NCBI RefSeq assembly: GCF_002204795.1
Contig: NZ_NIXO01000008.1
Span: 1-64,000 of the forward strand
From: Pseudomonas sp. K2I15
GTDB taxonomy: Bacteria > Pseudomonadota > Gammaproteobacteria > Pseudomonadales > Pseudomonadaceae
Direction of reading: 5' to 3'
DNA length: 64,000 nt
Position 1 is the first letter of the stretch. The number at the start of each line of letters is the position of its first letter. The notes under the pieces are model-generated. The model did not search any database. It was not told the origin of the DNA and saw nothing but the letters and a program-made list of their open reading frames with translations. The position numbers and the translations under genes are program-made. Shown here piece by piece: positions 31,388-39,720 of this stretch.

Positions 31388-31693
31388 ATGTCCGCTGAAG
31401 TCCGGCTTGTCGTCATCATCAATACCCAGCCTGGGCGGGGTGCGGACCAGTTGGCCGCGTTTGCCAAACTCGCGCCGTTGGTCCGGGCTGAAGCGGGTTG
31501 CATCCAGTACGACCTGCATCCGGTTGACGGCAACAGCGACAGTTTTGTGTTGATCGAGACGTGGGCTTCAAAGGCGGCGCTCAAAGATCACCACGCTGCG
31601 CCGCACATGCTGGAGGCCGCGAAGCACAACCCGACATTCCGTGCGGGGCCCGCCAACGTATTGGTGCTGGAACCCGCTATCCAGACGCTCTGA
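31388..31693 (+). CDS. ABM-domain (antibiotic biosynthesis monooxygenase-like) protein
   Basis: The 101-residue ferredoxin-like dimeric alpha-beta barrel begins MSAEVRLVVIINTQPGRGAD. It contains LVRAEAGCIQYDLHPVDGN and FVLIETWASKAALKDHHAAPHM, the ABM family pattern with the conserved His pair. Such proteins (YgiN, LsrG-like) act on quinones or small metabolites, so the reaction cannot be assigned. A GTG three codons upstream is an alternative start. Confidence 0.85.
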   Translation: MSAEVRLVVIINTQPGRGADQLAAFAKLAPLVRAEAGCIQYDLHPVDGNSDSFVLIETWASKAALKDHHAAPHMLEAAKHNPTFRAGPANVLVLEPAIQTL

Positions 31694-31758
31694 CTTCAAT
31701 CCGGTGGCTCCAGGGTTTATCATTGCCCCTTCATTTTTTGCTGCCCGGAAAGATTTCG

Positions 31759-32034
31759 ATGTCGTTTACAAGGACTGTCATGGCGAGCGCACTGCTCGCC
31801 GTTCTGGCCACCCCGGCCCATGCTGCCAACCTGGACTTGACCTACGAGGCGCCCATCCTCAGCGCCGTACCCCTTGCGACGCAGGCTGAGCCCAAGCCGC
31901 GCTTCCCGGTCAAAAGCCTGGCGCCGGTGACCGTGGAAAACAGCTGCACCGGCCCGCAGTGCACGTACGAAACCGACATCAGCCTGCCCCGTGAGGAGCA
32001 GACGGTGCGGCGTATTTCCATCGGGATTCAATGA
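31759..32034 (+). CDS. Small exported protein of unknown function
   Basis: The 91-residue protein has a clear Sec signal peptide (MSFTRTVMASALLAVLATPAHA). A short mature part ending in a segment with two Cys (CTGPQCTYETDISLP) could form a disulfide. No family is recognised. Its stop overlaps the convergent TPR lipoprotein gene by 7 bp. Confidence 0.65.
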   Translation: MSFTRTVMASALLAVLATPAHAANLDLTYEAPILSAVPLATQAEPKPRFPVKSLAPVTVENSCTGPQCTYETDISLPREEQTVRRISIGIQ

Positions 32035-32717
32035 TCCCTGGATTGCTCCAGCTCGTTTTGCAGCGAGTGAAGGCGACTGTCATCGGGGTACTTTGATTTC
32101 AACTGTTCCAGGTGGGTTTCGGCTTGAGCGTATTGACCCACCTTGATCAGGTTGCGCACCAACACTATCTGAGTGATGCGCCCAGGCGATATATCAAAAG
32201 CGGCTTGATTGAAGACGAGCGCCTTGTTGAAGTCCGCATACTCTTTGCCGTTGTCACCCAGATAAAGCAGGCCCAGCACATTGTTGGCGGCGAGCGTGTG
32301 AGGGCTGATGTTTACCGCTTGTTCAAGCCGCTCACGCGCAGAAGGTATTTGGTGGCGCATAAGGTCGGCGTCAGCCATGTTGACCAAGTAGTAATAAGAA
32401 CCGGCCGGGTAGTACTGCGCTGCCTGCGCCGCAAAGTCTCCGGACCTCGGATAGTCGCCCATTTCGTAGTAACTCAGTGAGATGAAGCGCAGGGCGCCCG
32501 CTTTTTGTTGGTCGCTGGCCGCCGGGTCTGCGGCAATTTTTTTGAAACGCGTGATGGCCTCCGAGTTGTTTCCATCGTCCTGAAGTTTTCCGCCTTGAAC
32601 AATGCTGTCTTTCAGCTCTGCTTTATGTTCGGTGGTCTTGATGTACTCCTGAACCTTGTCGCATCCGGTCGTTAAAGTGCATAGCAAAAGTATGAGCAGC
32701 AATCTGGATTTGCCCAT
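32028..32717 (-). CDS. TPR-repeat lipoprotein
   Basis: The 229-residue protein has a lipoprotein signal with lipobox LTTGC (Cys19). The rest is TPR-like helical pairs (about 30-220), for example GALRFISLSYYEMGDYPRSG, ARERLEQAVNISPHTLAANN and QYAQAETHLEQLKSKYPDDS. Such proteins scaffold envelope complexes. No partner gene is visible nearby. Confidence 0.8.
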   Translation of the reverse strand: MGKSRLLLILLLCTLTTGCDKVQEYIKTTEHKAELKDSIVQGGKLQDDGNNSEAITRFKKIAADPAASDQQKAGALRFISLSYYEMGDYPRSGDFAAQAAQYYPAGSYYYLVNMADADLMRHQIPSARERLEQAVNISPHTLAANNVLGLLYLGDNGKEYADFNKALVFNQAAFDISPGRITQIVLVRNLIKVGQYAQAETHLEQLKSKYPDDSRLHSLQNELEQSRDH

Positions 32718-33103
32718 GGATCATTCCTGGGTGGGTGGCTTGCGAAAGTCATCGACAAGCAGGCTGGAAACTTGAGCACTGATCTTGGTTTGCCGCGTCC
32801 GACGAACCGGTTCTTCGCCGGGTGAGCGTGTATTTGTACCGTGGTTAGATCGTTTATTTCCTTATGATTGGATGCCATTCCCCAATCGCATATCCATCGC
32901 GCCGGTTCAGCCCTTATCGCGGAGCTGATCGGCGCGATCGCTTCATAACGTCTGTCATCACGGATTTGTCGGCTGTCTCGCCCCGATTAATCCCCATGCA
33001 GCATCTATTCTTGCTGCTGGGCCAGCGCCTTGCGCCGTTGTGCGGCATCTCTAGAATCGGCCCCAGAACTTACTCATTTCCTGTCGATTACGGAGTTTCG
33101 AAC
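32718..33103. other. Intergenic region upstream of the Met/Cys-rich gene
   Basis: The 386 bp contain no convincing gene. An in-frame extension of the downstream frame reaches back to 32864 but has random composition and no Met enrichment. The right end holds a promoter-like pair and a ribosome site for the 33104 gene. Confidence 0.5.
33030..33057 (+). promoter_or_regulatory. Candidate sigma-70 promoter of the Met/Cys-rich gene
   Basis: TTGCGC (-35, 4/6) is followed after 16 bp by TAGAAT (-10, 5/6). It would give a ~40-nt leader containing the ribosome site GGAG 8 bp before the ATG. Confidence 0.45.
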
Positions 33104-33616
33104 ATGATGAACGCCATGCAGATGCCAATGAACAACGCGATGCCAATGATGCCGATGATGGGCATGCCAATGATGATGGCAACCATGACCTGCAAGATGA
33201 CCGACGAGGCCATGATGTGCACCATGAAGCCGGCCGCGGGCATGGACATGGCGATGTTCAAGAACAACGCCGAAATGATGGCGATGATGATGAACTGCGG
33301 CATGCCGATGATGATGCAGTGCGCCAACATGTCGATGATGTGCATGTCTGAAGACGGCATGGCGATGATGAACAGCATGTCTGCCATGAACATGCCGATG
33401 ATGATGCCGATGGGCATGCCGATGCCGATGATGAAATGCGTCATGGAATGCAAGATGGAAGCAGACTGCATGACCTGCAAGATGATGCCGATGCCTGGCA
33501 TGAGCATGGACATGATGAACAACTGCTGCATGCTGATGATGAAAATGATGAACGACTGCGCCATGCCGATGATGATGAGCTGCAACGGCATGCCGATGAT
33601 GTGCTGCACCTGCTGA
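33104..33616 (+). CDS. Methionine- and cysteine-rich protein (71 Met and 16 Cys in 170 residues)
   Basis: The 170-residue protein is 42% Met and 9% Cys. It has no His, Trp, Tyr, Arg or Ile and only one each of Phe, Leu and Val. No signal peptide is present, so it is probably cytosolic. Two diverged repeats can be aligned: about 29-80 and 115-167. Their Cys ladders match (C30, C39, C65, C73, C80 against C116, C125, C152, C160, C167), and both contain a CKM...GM(D/S)M...C(G/A)MPMMM block. A promoter, ribosome site and strong terminator frame it. Composition suggests soft-metal (Cu(I), Ag(I)) binding or oxidant scavenging; this is inference. I know no named family that fits. Confidence 0.85.
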   Translation: MMNAMQMPMNNAMPMMPMMGMPMMMATMTCKMTDEAMMCTMKPAAGMDMAMFKNNAEMMAMMMNCGMPMMMQCANMSMMCMSEDGMAMMNSMSAMNMPMMMPMGMPMPMMKCVMECKMEADCMTCKMMPMPGMSMDMMNNCCMLMMKMMNDCAMPMMMSCNGMPMMCCTC

Positions 33617-33634
33617 TTCGTTTGGCGTGAAACC

Positions 33635-33664
33635 AAAAAGCCCCGGCGAGTGCCGGGGCTTTTT
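33635..33664. terminator. Bidirectional terminator
   Basis: A 13-bp stem AAAAAGCCCCGGC/GCCGGGGCTTTTT with a 4-nt loop lies between the Met/Cys-rich gene and the convergent XRE-cupin gene. Confidence 0.92.
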
Positions 33665-33669
33665 GCGTT

Positions 33670-34308
33670 TCAGTCCAGGCGTTCCGGGTAGGTGATCACC
33701 AGGAACGCCACGGCCTCGCTGTCGGCCGGGTTTCGATAACGGTGGGGCTGGTCGGCGTAGAACAAGATCGAATCGCCGGTGGAAAGCAGGTAGCGCTCTT
33801 CGTTGACGCTGACTTCCAGCACGCCCTGGGCCACTACCAGGTTTTCCTGGATGCCCGGCCCGTGACCTTCTGAAACCTCCTCGCCAAGCGCCTTCAAGCG
33901 TATCTCGTAGAACTCCGACTGGCGTGCCATATCGTAGGGAAACAGCGCGCGGCTGATGAAAGTGCCATCGGCACTCACCAGGCGTTTGCTCTGCTGCGCC
34001 GGCAGTAGTTCAACCCCTTCGAACGCACGGTTTTCCAGGAAAGCCGCCACCGAAACTTTCAAGCCTTTGGCAATCTTGCACAGCACCTTGATCGACGGCA
34101 CGCTGCGCCCGGATTCAATCTGCGCCAGCATCGCCCGGCTTACACCGCAGTTACGCGCCAGGGCATCCAGCGACAGGTAGCGTTTACTGCGCAGGCGTTG
34201 CAGGTTCTGTGCGACGCACTGGCCGATGGCGTCATCGTCGCCGCTGTTGCAGTCCTTGGGTTTGGAGGGGAGGTCGGGCACTTCGGGAATCGCGTGCAGG
34301 AAATTCAT
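33670..34308 (-). CDS. XRE-family regulator with C-terminal cupin domain
   Basis: The 212-residue protein has an N-terminal Cro/CI helix-turn-helix (about 36-91, SLDALARNCGVSRAMLAQIE) and a C-terminal cupin (about 140-205, containing GPGIQENLVVAQGVLEVSVN and GDSILFYADQPHRYRNPAD). This class usually represses neighbouring uptake or catabolic genes in response to a small ligand. It follows a 52-residue gene by 4 bp on the same strand. The divergent TonB receptor is the obvious candidate target, though not proven. Confidence 0.9.
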   Translation of the reverse strand: MNFLHAIPEVPDLPSKPKDCNSGDDDAIGQCVAQNLQRLRSKRYLSLDALARNCGVSRAMLAQIESGRSVPSIKVLCKIAKGLKVSVAAFLENRAFEGVELLPAQQSKRLVSADGTFISRALFPYDMARQSEFYEIRLKALGEEVSEGHGPGIQENLVVAQGVLEVSVNEERYLLSTGDSILFYADQPHRYRNPADSEAVAFLVITYPERLD

Positions 34309-34312
34309 TGCC

Positions 34313-34471
34313 TCACGCCCGGCGGGTATCGCTGGACGCCGTCGTGTGTGCGGTAAACACCGCGACCCCGGCCCGTGCCGCGTACATCGCCCACATCAAC
34401 TCAGCCGCTGCGCGTGCCTGGCGGCGTTTGCGATGGAGGGTGAAATCGATGACCGTGGCGGATGTTTGCAT
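34313..34471 (-). CDS. Small basic protein upstream of the XRE regulator
   Basis: The 52-residue frame begins MQTSATVIDFTLHRKRRQAR and continues with an amphipathic or membrane-prone helix (AAAELMWAMYAARAGVAVF). It stops 4 bp before the XRE gene start, so the two are probably co-transcribed. Its frame is open far upstream only because it runs antisense to the TonB receptor gene. Moderate support from gene spacing and composition. Confidence 0.5.
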   Translation of the reverse strand: MQTSATVIDFTLHRKRRQARAAAELMWAMYAARAGVAVFTAHTTASSDTRRA

Positions 34472-34687
34472 GACGTAAATCTCTGGGGACTCAATGGCTC
34501 TACAGTAATCCGTACGGCTTATTTCCATAAATACTGAGTTTGCATTTGGTAATTCGATTTTGGACTTAACGCTGAATGATGGCTGTCCGTTCATAAGTGG
34601 TGACCCGTCGGGCCTCAGAGGCTTCCCACCACAGACCTTGTGCTGGGCCAAGCCCGACGCAAAAACGAATTCCAAGGATTTACCCCC

Positions 34688-36835
34688 ATGCCCCCCGCGT
34701 TTCTGTTCCCCGCCCGAAAAGCCTGGCCCTTGCTGGGTTTTGGCGCTGCCCTGAGCTTCAGCCCGGCCTCCCAAGCCGAAGACACGCTGCAACTGGCACC
34801 CGTTGAAGTCAGCAGCGCCGAACTCAGCGCCGACGAACTGGCCCAGGCCCAGCTCAAGAGCGTGCCCGGCGCCACTAACTACATCGACATGGGCAGCGTC
34901 GACCAAGGGCGGGTGAGCACCAACGAGGACGTGTTCAAATACCAGGCCGGCGTGTACGCCAAGGCGGCGAACAACGAAGGGGTGAAGCTTTCGATCCGTG
35001 GCTCGGGGATCAACCGTGGCCCCGGCGCCCACGCATCCGGCCTGTACGAGACCTTCGACGGCCTGCCACTGACCGGCCCGGGCGGCACGCCCTACGAACT
35101 CAAGGACCCGTTGTGGCTCAGCCGCGTTGAAGTGCTGCGCGGCGCCAACGGTTTTGACCAAGGCGCATTGGCGTTGGGTGGTGCGGTCAACTATGTCACC
35201 CACACTGGCTACGACGCACCCAAGTTGCAATTGCGCTACGAAGCCGGCAGCCATGGCTACGCCCAGCGAGAGATCAGTTCGGGGCAGGTGCTGGGCGATG
35301 CCGACTACTACATCAGCCTCACCGACTCGCAATACGACGGTTTCCAGAACCACAGCGCCGGCAGCGGCAAAGGCATGGCGGCCAACTTTGGCTACCGCTT
35401 CAACCCCGACCTGGAAACCCGCTTCTATTTCCGCTACCGCGAAACCGACAACGATTCCCCCGGCAAGCTGACCCGCGACCAGATCAGCCACGACCCGCGC
35501 GCCGCCGCCACCCTCAACGTGACGCGGGACTCCAAGCGCCTGCAACCGGGCTCGACCTGGATCGCCAACAAAACCATCCTGCACCTGGACGACAACGCCC
35601 GGGTCGAGGTCGGGCTGGCGTATCACGACTACCCGATGGACCTGCGTGAAGGCACCAACCGCCTCAAGGTCGCCTACACCGACGTCAGTGGCACCGTGAA
35701 CTACATCCGCCAGGACACGCTGTTCGGGCGCGACAGCAAGACCACCCTCGGTTTGCGCACGACTCAGGCGATGCCCAACAACGGTGGTTCGGAGTTCGTG
35801 CGGATTCCGGTGGGCAATACAGCTGGCTATGCGCCCGGCACCAAGACCCGTGACTACAGCTACCTGGGTTCCGACAGCGTGCTGCATATCGGCAATGACC
35901 TTGAGCTGGTGCCAGACCTTTGGCTGACCACCGGGCTGGCGGCGATCTACACCCGTCGTGAAACCGAAGTCAGCTACCCAGAAACCCATACACCGGTCAG
36001 CCAGCACGATTGGGATTACGCACCACGGGTCGGCCTGCGTTATGACTTCAGCCCGCAACTGCAGGTGTACGGCAACCTGAGCCGTTCGGTTGAACCACCC
36101 CATGCGTGGTCGATGATCTGGGGTTCCAACAAGTATTTCCCGGCCAACAGCGGCCCGGCGAGCGGGTTGCAGCGCGAAGGCGTGAAGCTGAAAAACCAGA
36201 CCGCAACCACCCTGGAAGTCGGTGGGCGAGGTGAGGAATGGTTCGGCCAGTGGGACCTGGCGCTGTACCGTTCCGAGGTGCGTCACGAACTGCTCAGCGT
36301 CGAAACCCAGGCCGCGACCTCCACCACGTCCGCCGTAGTCGCCGAGTCCAACGCCAGCCCCACCGTGCACCAAGGCGTGGAGCTGAGCCTGATCAGCCCG
36401 CTGTGGGACGGCGGCCGTACCGGCCAACTCGCCGTGCGCCAGGCCTACACCTACAGCGACTTCCACTACCGCAACGACGACCGCTTCGGCGACAACACCT
36501 TGCCCGGCATTCCCAAGCACTACTACCAGGCGCAACTGCGCTACAGCCATCCGAGCGGTTTCTACACCAGCCTCAACGGCGAGCATTCATCGCGGGTGGC
36601 GGTGGACTACGCCAACTCCTACTACGCGGCGGCCTACACGCTGCTCGGCGCGACGGTCGGGTATGACGCGCCGAAGCACGACTGGCAAGCCTGGGTCGAC
36701 CTGCGCAACCTCACCAATCAGCGCTACGCGAATACGGTCACGCCGGGTTATGACGACAAGGGAATGGACGTTGCGCGTTCGACGCCGGGGGATGGCATGG
36801 GCGTGTACACCGGGGTTTCCTGGAGCTGGCGTTAA
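34688..36835 (+). CDS. TonB-dependent outer-membrane receptor
   Basis: The 715-residue receptor has a signal peptide ending PASQA. The plug domain (about 30-160) contains KLSIRGSGINRGPG and LWLSRVEVLRGANGFDQGAL, and a 22-strand barrel ends in WSWR. The C-terminal region YTLLGATVGYDAPKHDWQAW and LRNLTNQRYANTVTPG is typical of the siderophore-receptor group. AAGGAT lies 7 bp before the ATG. The substrate is not evident; no Fur box or siderophore genes are visible nearby. It is divergent from the XRE-cupin gene pair, which may control it. Confidence 0.9.
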   Translation: MPPAFLFPARKAWPLLGFGAALSFSPASQAEDTLQLAPVEVSSAELSADELAQAQLKSVPGATNYIDMGSVDQGRVSTNEDVFKYQAGVYAKAANNEGVKLSIRGSGINRGPGAHASGLYETFDGLPLTGPGGTPYELKDPLWLSRVEVLRGANGFDQGALALGGAVNYVTHTGYDAPKLQLRYEAGSHGYAQREISSGQVLGDADYYISLTDSQYDGFQNHSAGSGKGMAANFGYRFNPDLETRFYFRYRETDNDSPGKLTRDQISHDPRAAATLNVTRDSKRLQPGSTWIANKTILHLDDNARVEVGLAYHDYPMDLREGTNRLKVAYTDVSGTVNYIRQDTLFGRDSKTTLGLRTTQAMPNNGGSEFVRIPVGNTAGYAPGTKTRDYSYLGSDSVLHIGNDLELVPDLWLTTGLAAIYTRRETEVSYPETHTPVSQHDWDYAPRVGLRYDFSPQLQVYGNLSRSVEPPHAWSMIWGSNKYFPANSGPASGLQREGVKLKNQTATTLEVGGRGEEWFGQWDLALYRSEVRHELLSVETQAATSTTSAVVAESNASPTVHQGVELSLISPLWDGGRTGQLAVRQAYTYSDFHYRNDDRFGDNTLPGIPKHYYQAQLRYSHPSGFYTSLNGEHSSRVAVDYANSYYAAAYTLLGATVGYDAPKHDWQAWVDLRNLTNQRYANTVTPGYDDKGMDVARSTPGDGMGVYTGVSWSWR

Positions 36836-37131
36836 AGCAGGGCCTCGATCTGCGCCTGTTCCCAGGCACTGAGCAGGCTGACCGGGTCGGTGCCGAAACG
36901 TTGCCAGTTCTCGGGGCTGCCGGTCCTGCCGTCGGGGGATTCGCAGGAGAGGCAGCCGCTGAGCACGCCATTGTGCGCGAGCAGGGTGATATGCCAGCCA
37001 TCGACGCGAAACAGCTTCCCCTCGATATCGATTGGGGACATCGCGGCCTGCACAGTGCGGCTGCCGAGTGCGATGTCTTTGAGCAGTTGGTAAGCCTCCC
37101 GCGCAGAGACGGTCGACGTGGATGTATTCAT
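36832..37131 (-). CDS. Small conserved hypothetical protein (DUF7693-like)
   Basis: The 99-residue protein begins MNTSTSTVSAREAYQLLKDI, with LFRVDGWHITLLAHNGVLSG and a CLSCESPDGR segment. The pattern resembles a Pseudomonas-restricted domain of unknown function (DUF7693, from memory and not checked). Its end overlaps the convergent TonB receptor gene by 4 bp. Confidence 0.65.
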   Translation of the reverse strand: MNTSTSTVSAREAYQLLKDIALGSRTVQAAMSPIDIEGKLFRVDGWHITLLAHNGVLSGCLSCESPDGRTGSPENWQRFGTDPVSLLSAWEQAQIEALL

Positions 37132-37506
37132 GAAGATAAGCCTTTTTCGGGGGCGTGCAGTGTCGCGTTCCTGGGAGAGCGTTTCAAGTTTACGGCGCTA
37201 TTGCACGAGCCGGATTTTTTGATTTTAACGCTGGTTTTTTTGTAACAATTACGTGTATAAGATAAAGTCTGCTCAACTGAAAGATGCTTCTTCATGAGCA
37301 GTTAGTGCCTTGCGCTACTGGCGTGGGTGCTTAAGCGGGTACGCACATGGAATGTCGCCGTACGCGCAAATACAGTTAGCCAACTGTCAGCAATCAACTT
37401 GATAGCGTTGTCATTTCATCATGGGGTGGCTTTCGTACTACTGGGATCAATTGCGTGCGTTTTATCGACTTGAACTTAATTAAACTGTTGTAAATGGAGT
37501 ATTACC
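37132..37506. other. AT-rich intergenic region
   Basis: The 375 bp before the nuclease gene are clearly AT-richer than the surroundings and hold no convincing gene. Together with 38353-38510 they bracket the nuclease with unusual base composition, consistent with acquisition. Confidence 0.5.
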
Positions 37507-38352
37507 ATGCAAAGGAAAGCACTGTTCAAATACCTGGCGTTGTTGTGGGTGCCGCTGATGGCGGGCTGTATCAGCACCCAGCCTTCACGGGCACCGGAAC
37601 TCGCCGTTCAGGCGCCTGTCGAGCAGGCGGCTACGGTCGATAACTGCTCGCAAGGCTGCCCTTCCGGCGGCGGGCCGCTGACGCTGAATCGCCAGGCCTA
37701 CACCCTCAACAACAACGCGTCGACCAAGTTTGCCAACTGGGTGGCTTACCGCATTACCAAGTCCACACCAGCCAGCGGGCGCCCGCGTAATTGGCAGACG
37801 GACCCGGCCATTCCGGCGGGTGAAACCCTTGATCCTGTTGACTACAACGGCGCCAACGTGGCACTGAAGGTCGACCGCGGGCACCAGGCAAACCTGGCGT
37901 CGATGGCCGGCGTCGCCGACTGGCAGACCCTCAATTACCTGTCCAATATCACCCCGCAAAAGGCCGATCTGAACCAGGGCCCCTGGGCGCACCTGGAGGA
38001 CCAGGAGCGCAAGCTGAGCCAGGACGCCACAGTGGATGAGGTGTATGTGATGACCGGTCCGCTGTATGAGAAATTCATCGGCACCTTGCCGGGCACCAAT
38101 AAGGTCCACACGATTCCCAGCGGCTACTGGAAGATAGTTTCCGTGGGTAAATCGCCGCAAGACGGTCTTTATGCCTCCTTCATCCTGAATCAGGAAACAC
38201 CCAAGGGCGCCAACTTCTGTGACTACCGCGCAACGGTCGAACAGATTGAACAGCGTTCCGGGCTGACATTCTGGAACGAGTTGCCGCCAGCGGTGCAAAC
38301 CGCACTTAAGTCCAAGCAAGGGCAACTGCCGCAGAGGATTGGTTGCAAGTAA
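37507..38352 (+). CDS. Lipoprotein DNA/RNA non-specific endonuclease
   Basis: The 281-residue protein has a lipoprotein signal with lipobox LMAGC (Cys21). A beta-beta-alpha-metal nuclease domain (about 60-280) of the NucA/Serratia nuclease type follows. The active-site motif is DRGHQANLASM (Asp123 to His126), the metal-binding Asn region is LSNITPQKADLNQGPW (Asn147, Asn156), and VYVMTGPLY follows. DRGHQA is the family norm. It probably degrades extracellular DNA at the cell surface for nutrient use or biofilm remodelling. It is flanked by AT-rich DNA. Confidence 0.93.
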   Translation: MQRKALFKYLALLWVPLMAGCISTQPSRAPELAVQAPVEQAATVDNCSQGCPSGGGPLTLNRQAYTLNNNASTKFANWVAYRITKSTPASGRPRNWQTDPAIPAGETLDPVDYNGANVALKVDRGHQANLASMAGVADWQTLNYLSNITPQKADLNQGPWAHLEDQERKLSQDATVDEVYVMTGPLYEKFIGTLPGTNKVHTIPSGYWKIVSVGKSPQDGLYASFILNQETPKGANFCDYRATVEQIEQRSGLTFWNELPPAVQTALKSKQGQLPQRIGCK

Positions 38353-38510
38353 CTACTGCGCTCTAGAAGTTAATCATTAATTATCATCCGTCCATTAAGT
38401 TGGCAGGCTGAGTAGTGCCTGTCGACTCATGGTCGCTTTAACTAAGTAAGCAGTTAATGAGTAAATTAAAAGACTGTTATCGTCTACCAGCATCCTGCTA
38501 ACTACACATC

Positions 38511-38729
38511 ATGCATGACTTTCCTGTAGCTGAGGGTGATATAGCGCGTCGCCAATCCCTGTCCACCGCCTTCACCAGGCGCCCGGACGACAGTACCTCG
38601 CTGACCACGGCGGCCATCTTCGAACTGCGCCAGACCAACATGCCGACGCGGGACCCGGACGCTTCCCTCCTGTGCAACGGCTCGCGCTGCCAGGTGCAGG
38701 ACGGTGAATGCCACCAACCTTGCGAATAA
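38511..38729 (+). CDS. Short Cys-containing open frame, possibly a gene or remnant
   Basis: The 72-residue frame has GC-rich third positions in its middle and end (LTTAAIFELRQTNMPTRDPD) and four Cys near the C-terminus. No ribosome site precedes the ATG and the first codons are AT-rich, so it may be a truncated gene joined to the AT-rich flank. No family is recognised. Confidence 0.3.
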   Translation: MHDFPVAEGDIARRQSLSTAFTRRPDDSTSLTTAAIFELRQTNMPTRDPDASLLCNGSRCQVQDGECHQPCE

Positions 38730-38804
38730 AGAGTACGTCGCGTCCTGCTATTCCTACTCGTGGTGCTGGTAGCGCACTGCAGGCGAGCGCGACACGCCGG
38801 CCTA

Positions 38805-38906
38805 CTGTAGGAGCGAGCTTGCTCGCGAAGAACCTGAGAGCGGCGCGTTAAACCAGACACACTGCGTTATCGTTAACGACCTTCGCGAGCAAGCTCGCTC
38901 CTACAG
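38805..38906. repeat. REPIN: inverted pair of REP arms
   Basis: CTGTAGGAGCGAGCTTGCTC on the left and its complement ending CTACAG on the right. It is a close relative of 9887-9986, sharing the central GCGTTATCGTT and ACGACC. Confidence 0.9.
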
Positions 38907-39016
38907 TGACCAAGAGTATTTTATCGAAGATGGCCTTTTAACATTGCTGCTCACTCTTTATCATCCGCCCCCAGCACTCCGGCCATGGAGACGCTCCATT
39001 CACTAAGGAAGTCGTA

Positions 39017-39655
39017 ATGCACATTGGAAAAATGCTGGGGTTGGCCCTGATCACGTTGTCGATGAGCGGCTGCGCCAGCTTCACGAAGGACGAAGTGGCG
39101 CCCGTCACGCTGCCATCGAAAGCCAGCTACGCCAACAAACCGAACGTCTACGTAGACTTCAAGTTCTACCAGGGCGAGCCGACCAACGCCGCTGCCGCCG
39201 AAGTGCCACAAGCGCGGGAAATGCTCAAGCCACAGCTGCAGAAAGTCTTGACCGACTCCGGCCTGTTTGGTCGCGTTACCCTGGATGAATTCCAGAAGCA
39301 GCCGGGCGATTACAACCTGCGCCTGAAGGTCTACAACCATCCACCGGGTGGCGGTCAACTGGCCCTGGCCTTTATCAGCGGCTTTACCTTCACCATCATC
39401 CCGGCGCTGGGGACTGATCAGTACACCATGAAGCTGGAATCGCTGGACCCACAAGGCCAGACGCTGAGCACCGGCAGCAACCATGACGCGATCAATACCT
39501 GGATGGGCATCTGGTTTATCCCGCTGATGGCCAACACGCCAAAAGACGCGGTGACCGACACCTTCACCCGCCAGGTCAATGCCCTGCTCAAGCAAATGGT
39601 CGACGGCAATAACCTGAAGTATTCGGCACTGGATGCCGGCGTGCCACGGGCGTGA
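39017..39655 (+). CDS. Envelope lipoprotein of unknown function
   Basis: The 212-residue protein has lipobox SMSGC (Cys19). The mature domain (FYQGEPTNAAAAEVPQAREM, LKPQLQKVLTDSGLFGRVTL) suggests a YajG/DUF4410-like alpha/beta domain that often pairs with other lipoproteins. A hydrophobic segment QLALAFISGFTFTIIPALG lies centrally. It is convergent with a second lipoprotein gene at 39721 whose C-terminal region ('SFFGFIAIPNA') resembles it in style. No partner is known. Confidence 0.75.
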   Translation: MHIGKMLGLALITLSMSGCASFTKDEVAPVTLPSKASYANKPNVYVDFKFYQGEPTNAAAAEVPQAREMLKPQLQKVLTDSGLFGRVTLDEFQKQPGDYNLRLKVYNHPPGGGQLALAFISGFTFTIIPALGTDQYTMKLESLDPQGQTLSTGSNHDAINTWMGIWFIPLMANTPKDAVTDTFTRQVNALLKQMVDGNNLKYSALDAGVPRA

Positions 39656-39681
39656 CACGTTGCAAAAAATAAGCTGAAACG

Positions 39682-39713
39682 GCTGCGAGGGCAGGGTGAC
39701 CCGCCCTCGCAGC
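39682..39713. terminator. Hairpin between convergent lipoprotein genes
   Basis: An 11-bp stem GCTGCGAGGGC/GCCCTCGCAGC with a 10-nt loop lies between genes ending at 39655 and 39721. The T tract is weak, so termination is probable rather than certain. Confidence 0.65.
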
Positions 39714-39720
39714 ACAGGCC

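Noticed and set aside
33088..33636. A 182-codon antisense frame rich in Ile and Met under the Met/Cys-rich gene
   Set aside because: It is the mirror of ATG-rich coding DNA read in another frame (CAT/ATC repeats) and has no ribosome site.
34472..34687. A Fur box before the TonB receptor
   Set aside because: The region is AT-rich but shows no GATAAT-type hexamer array.
34313..36586. A 757-codon minus-strand frame across the TonB receptor gene
   Set aside because: Antisense to a clear receptor gene. Only its last 52 codons, outside the receptor, look like a gene.
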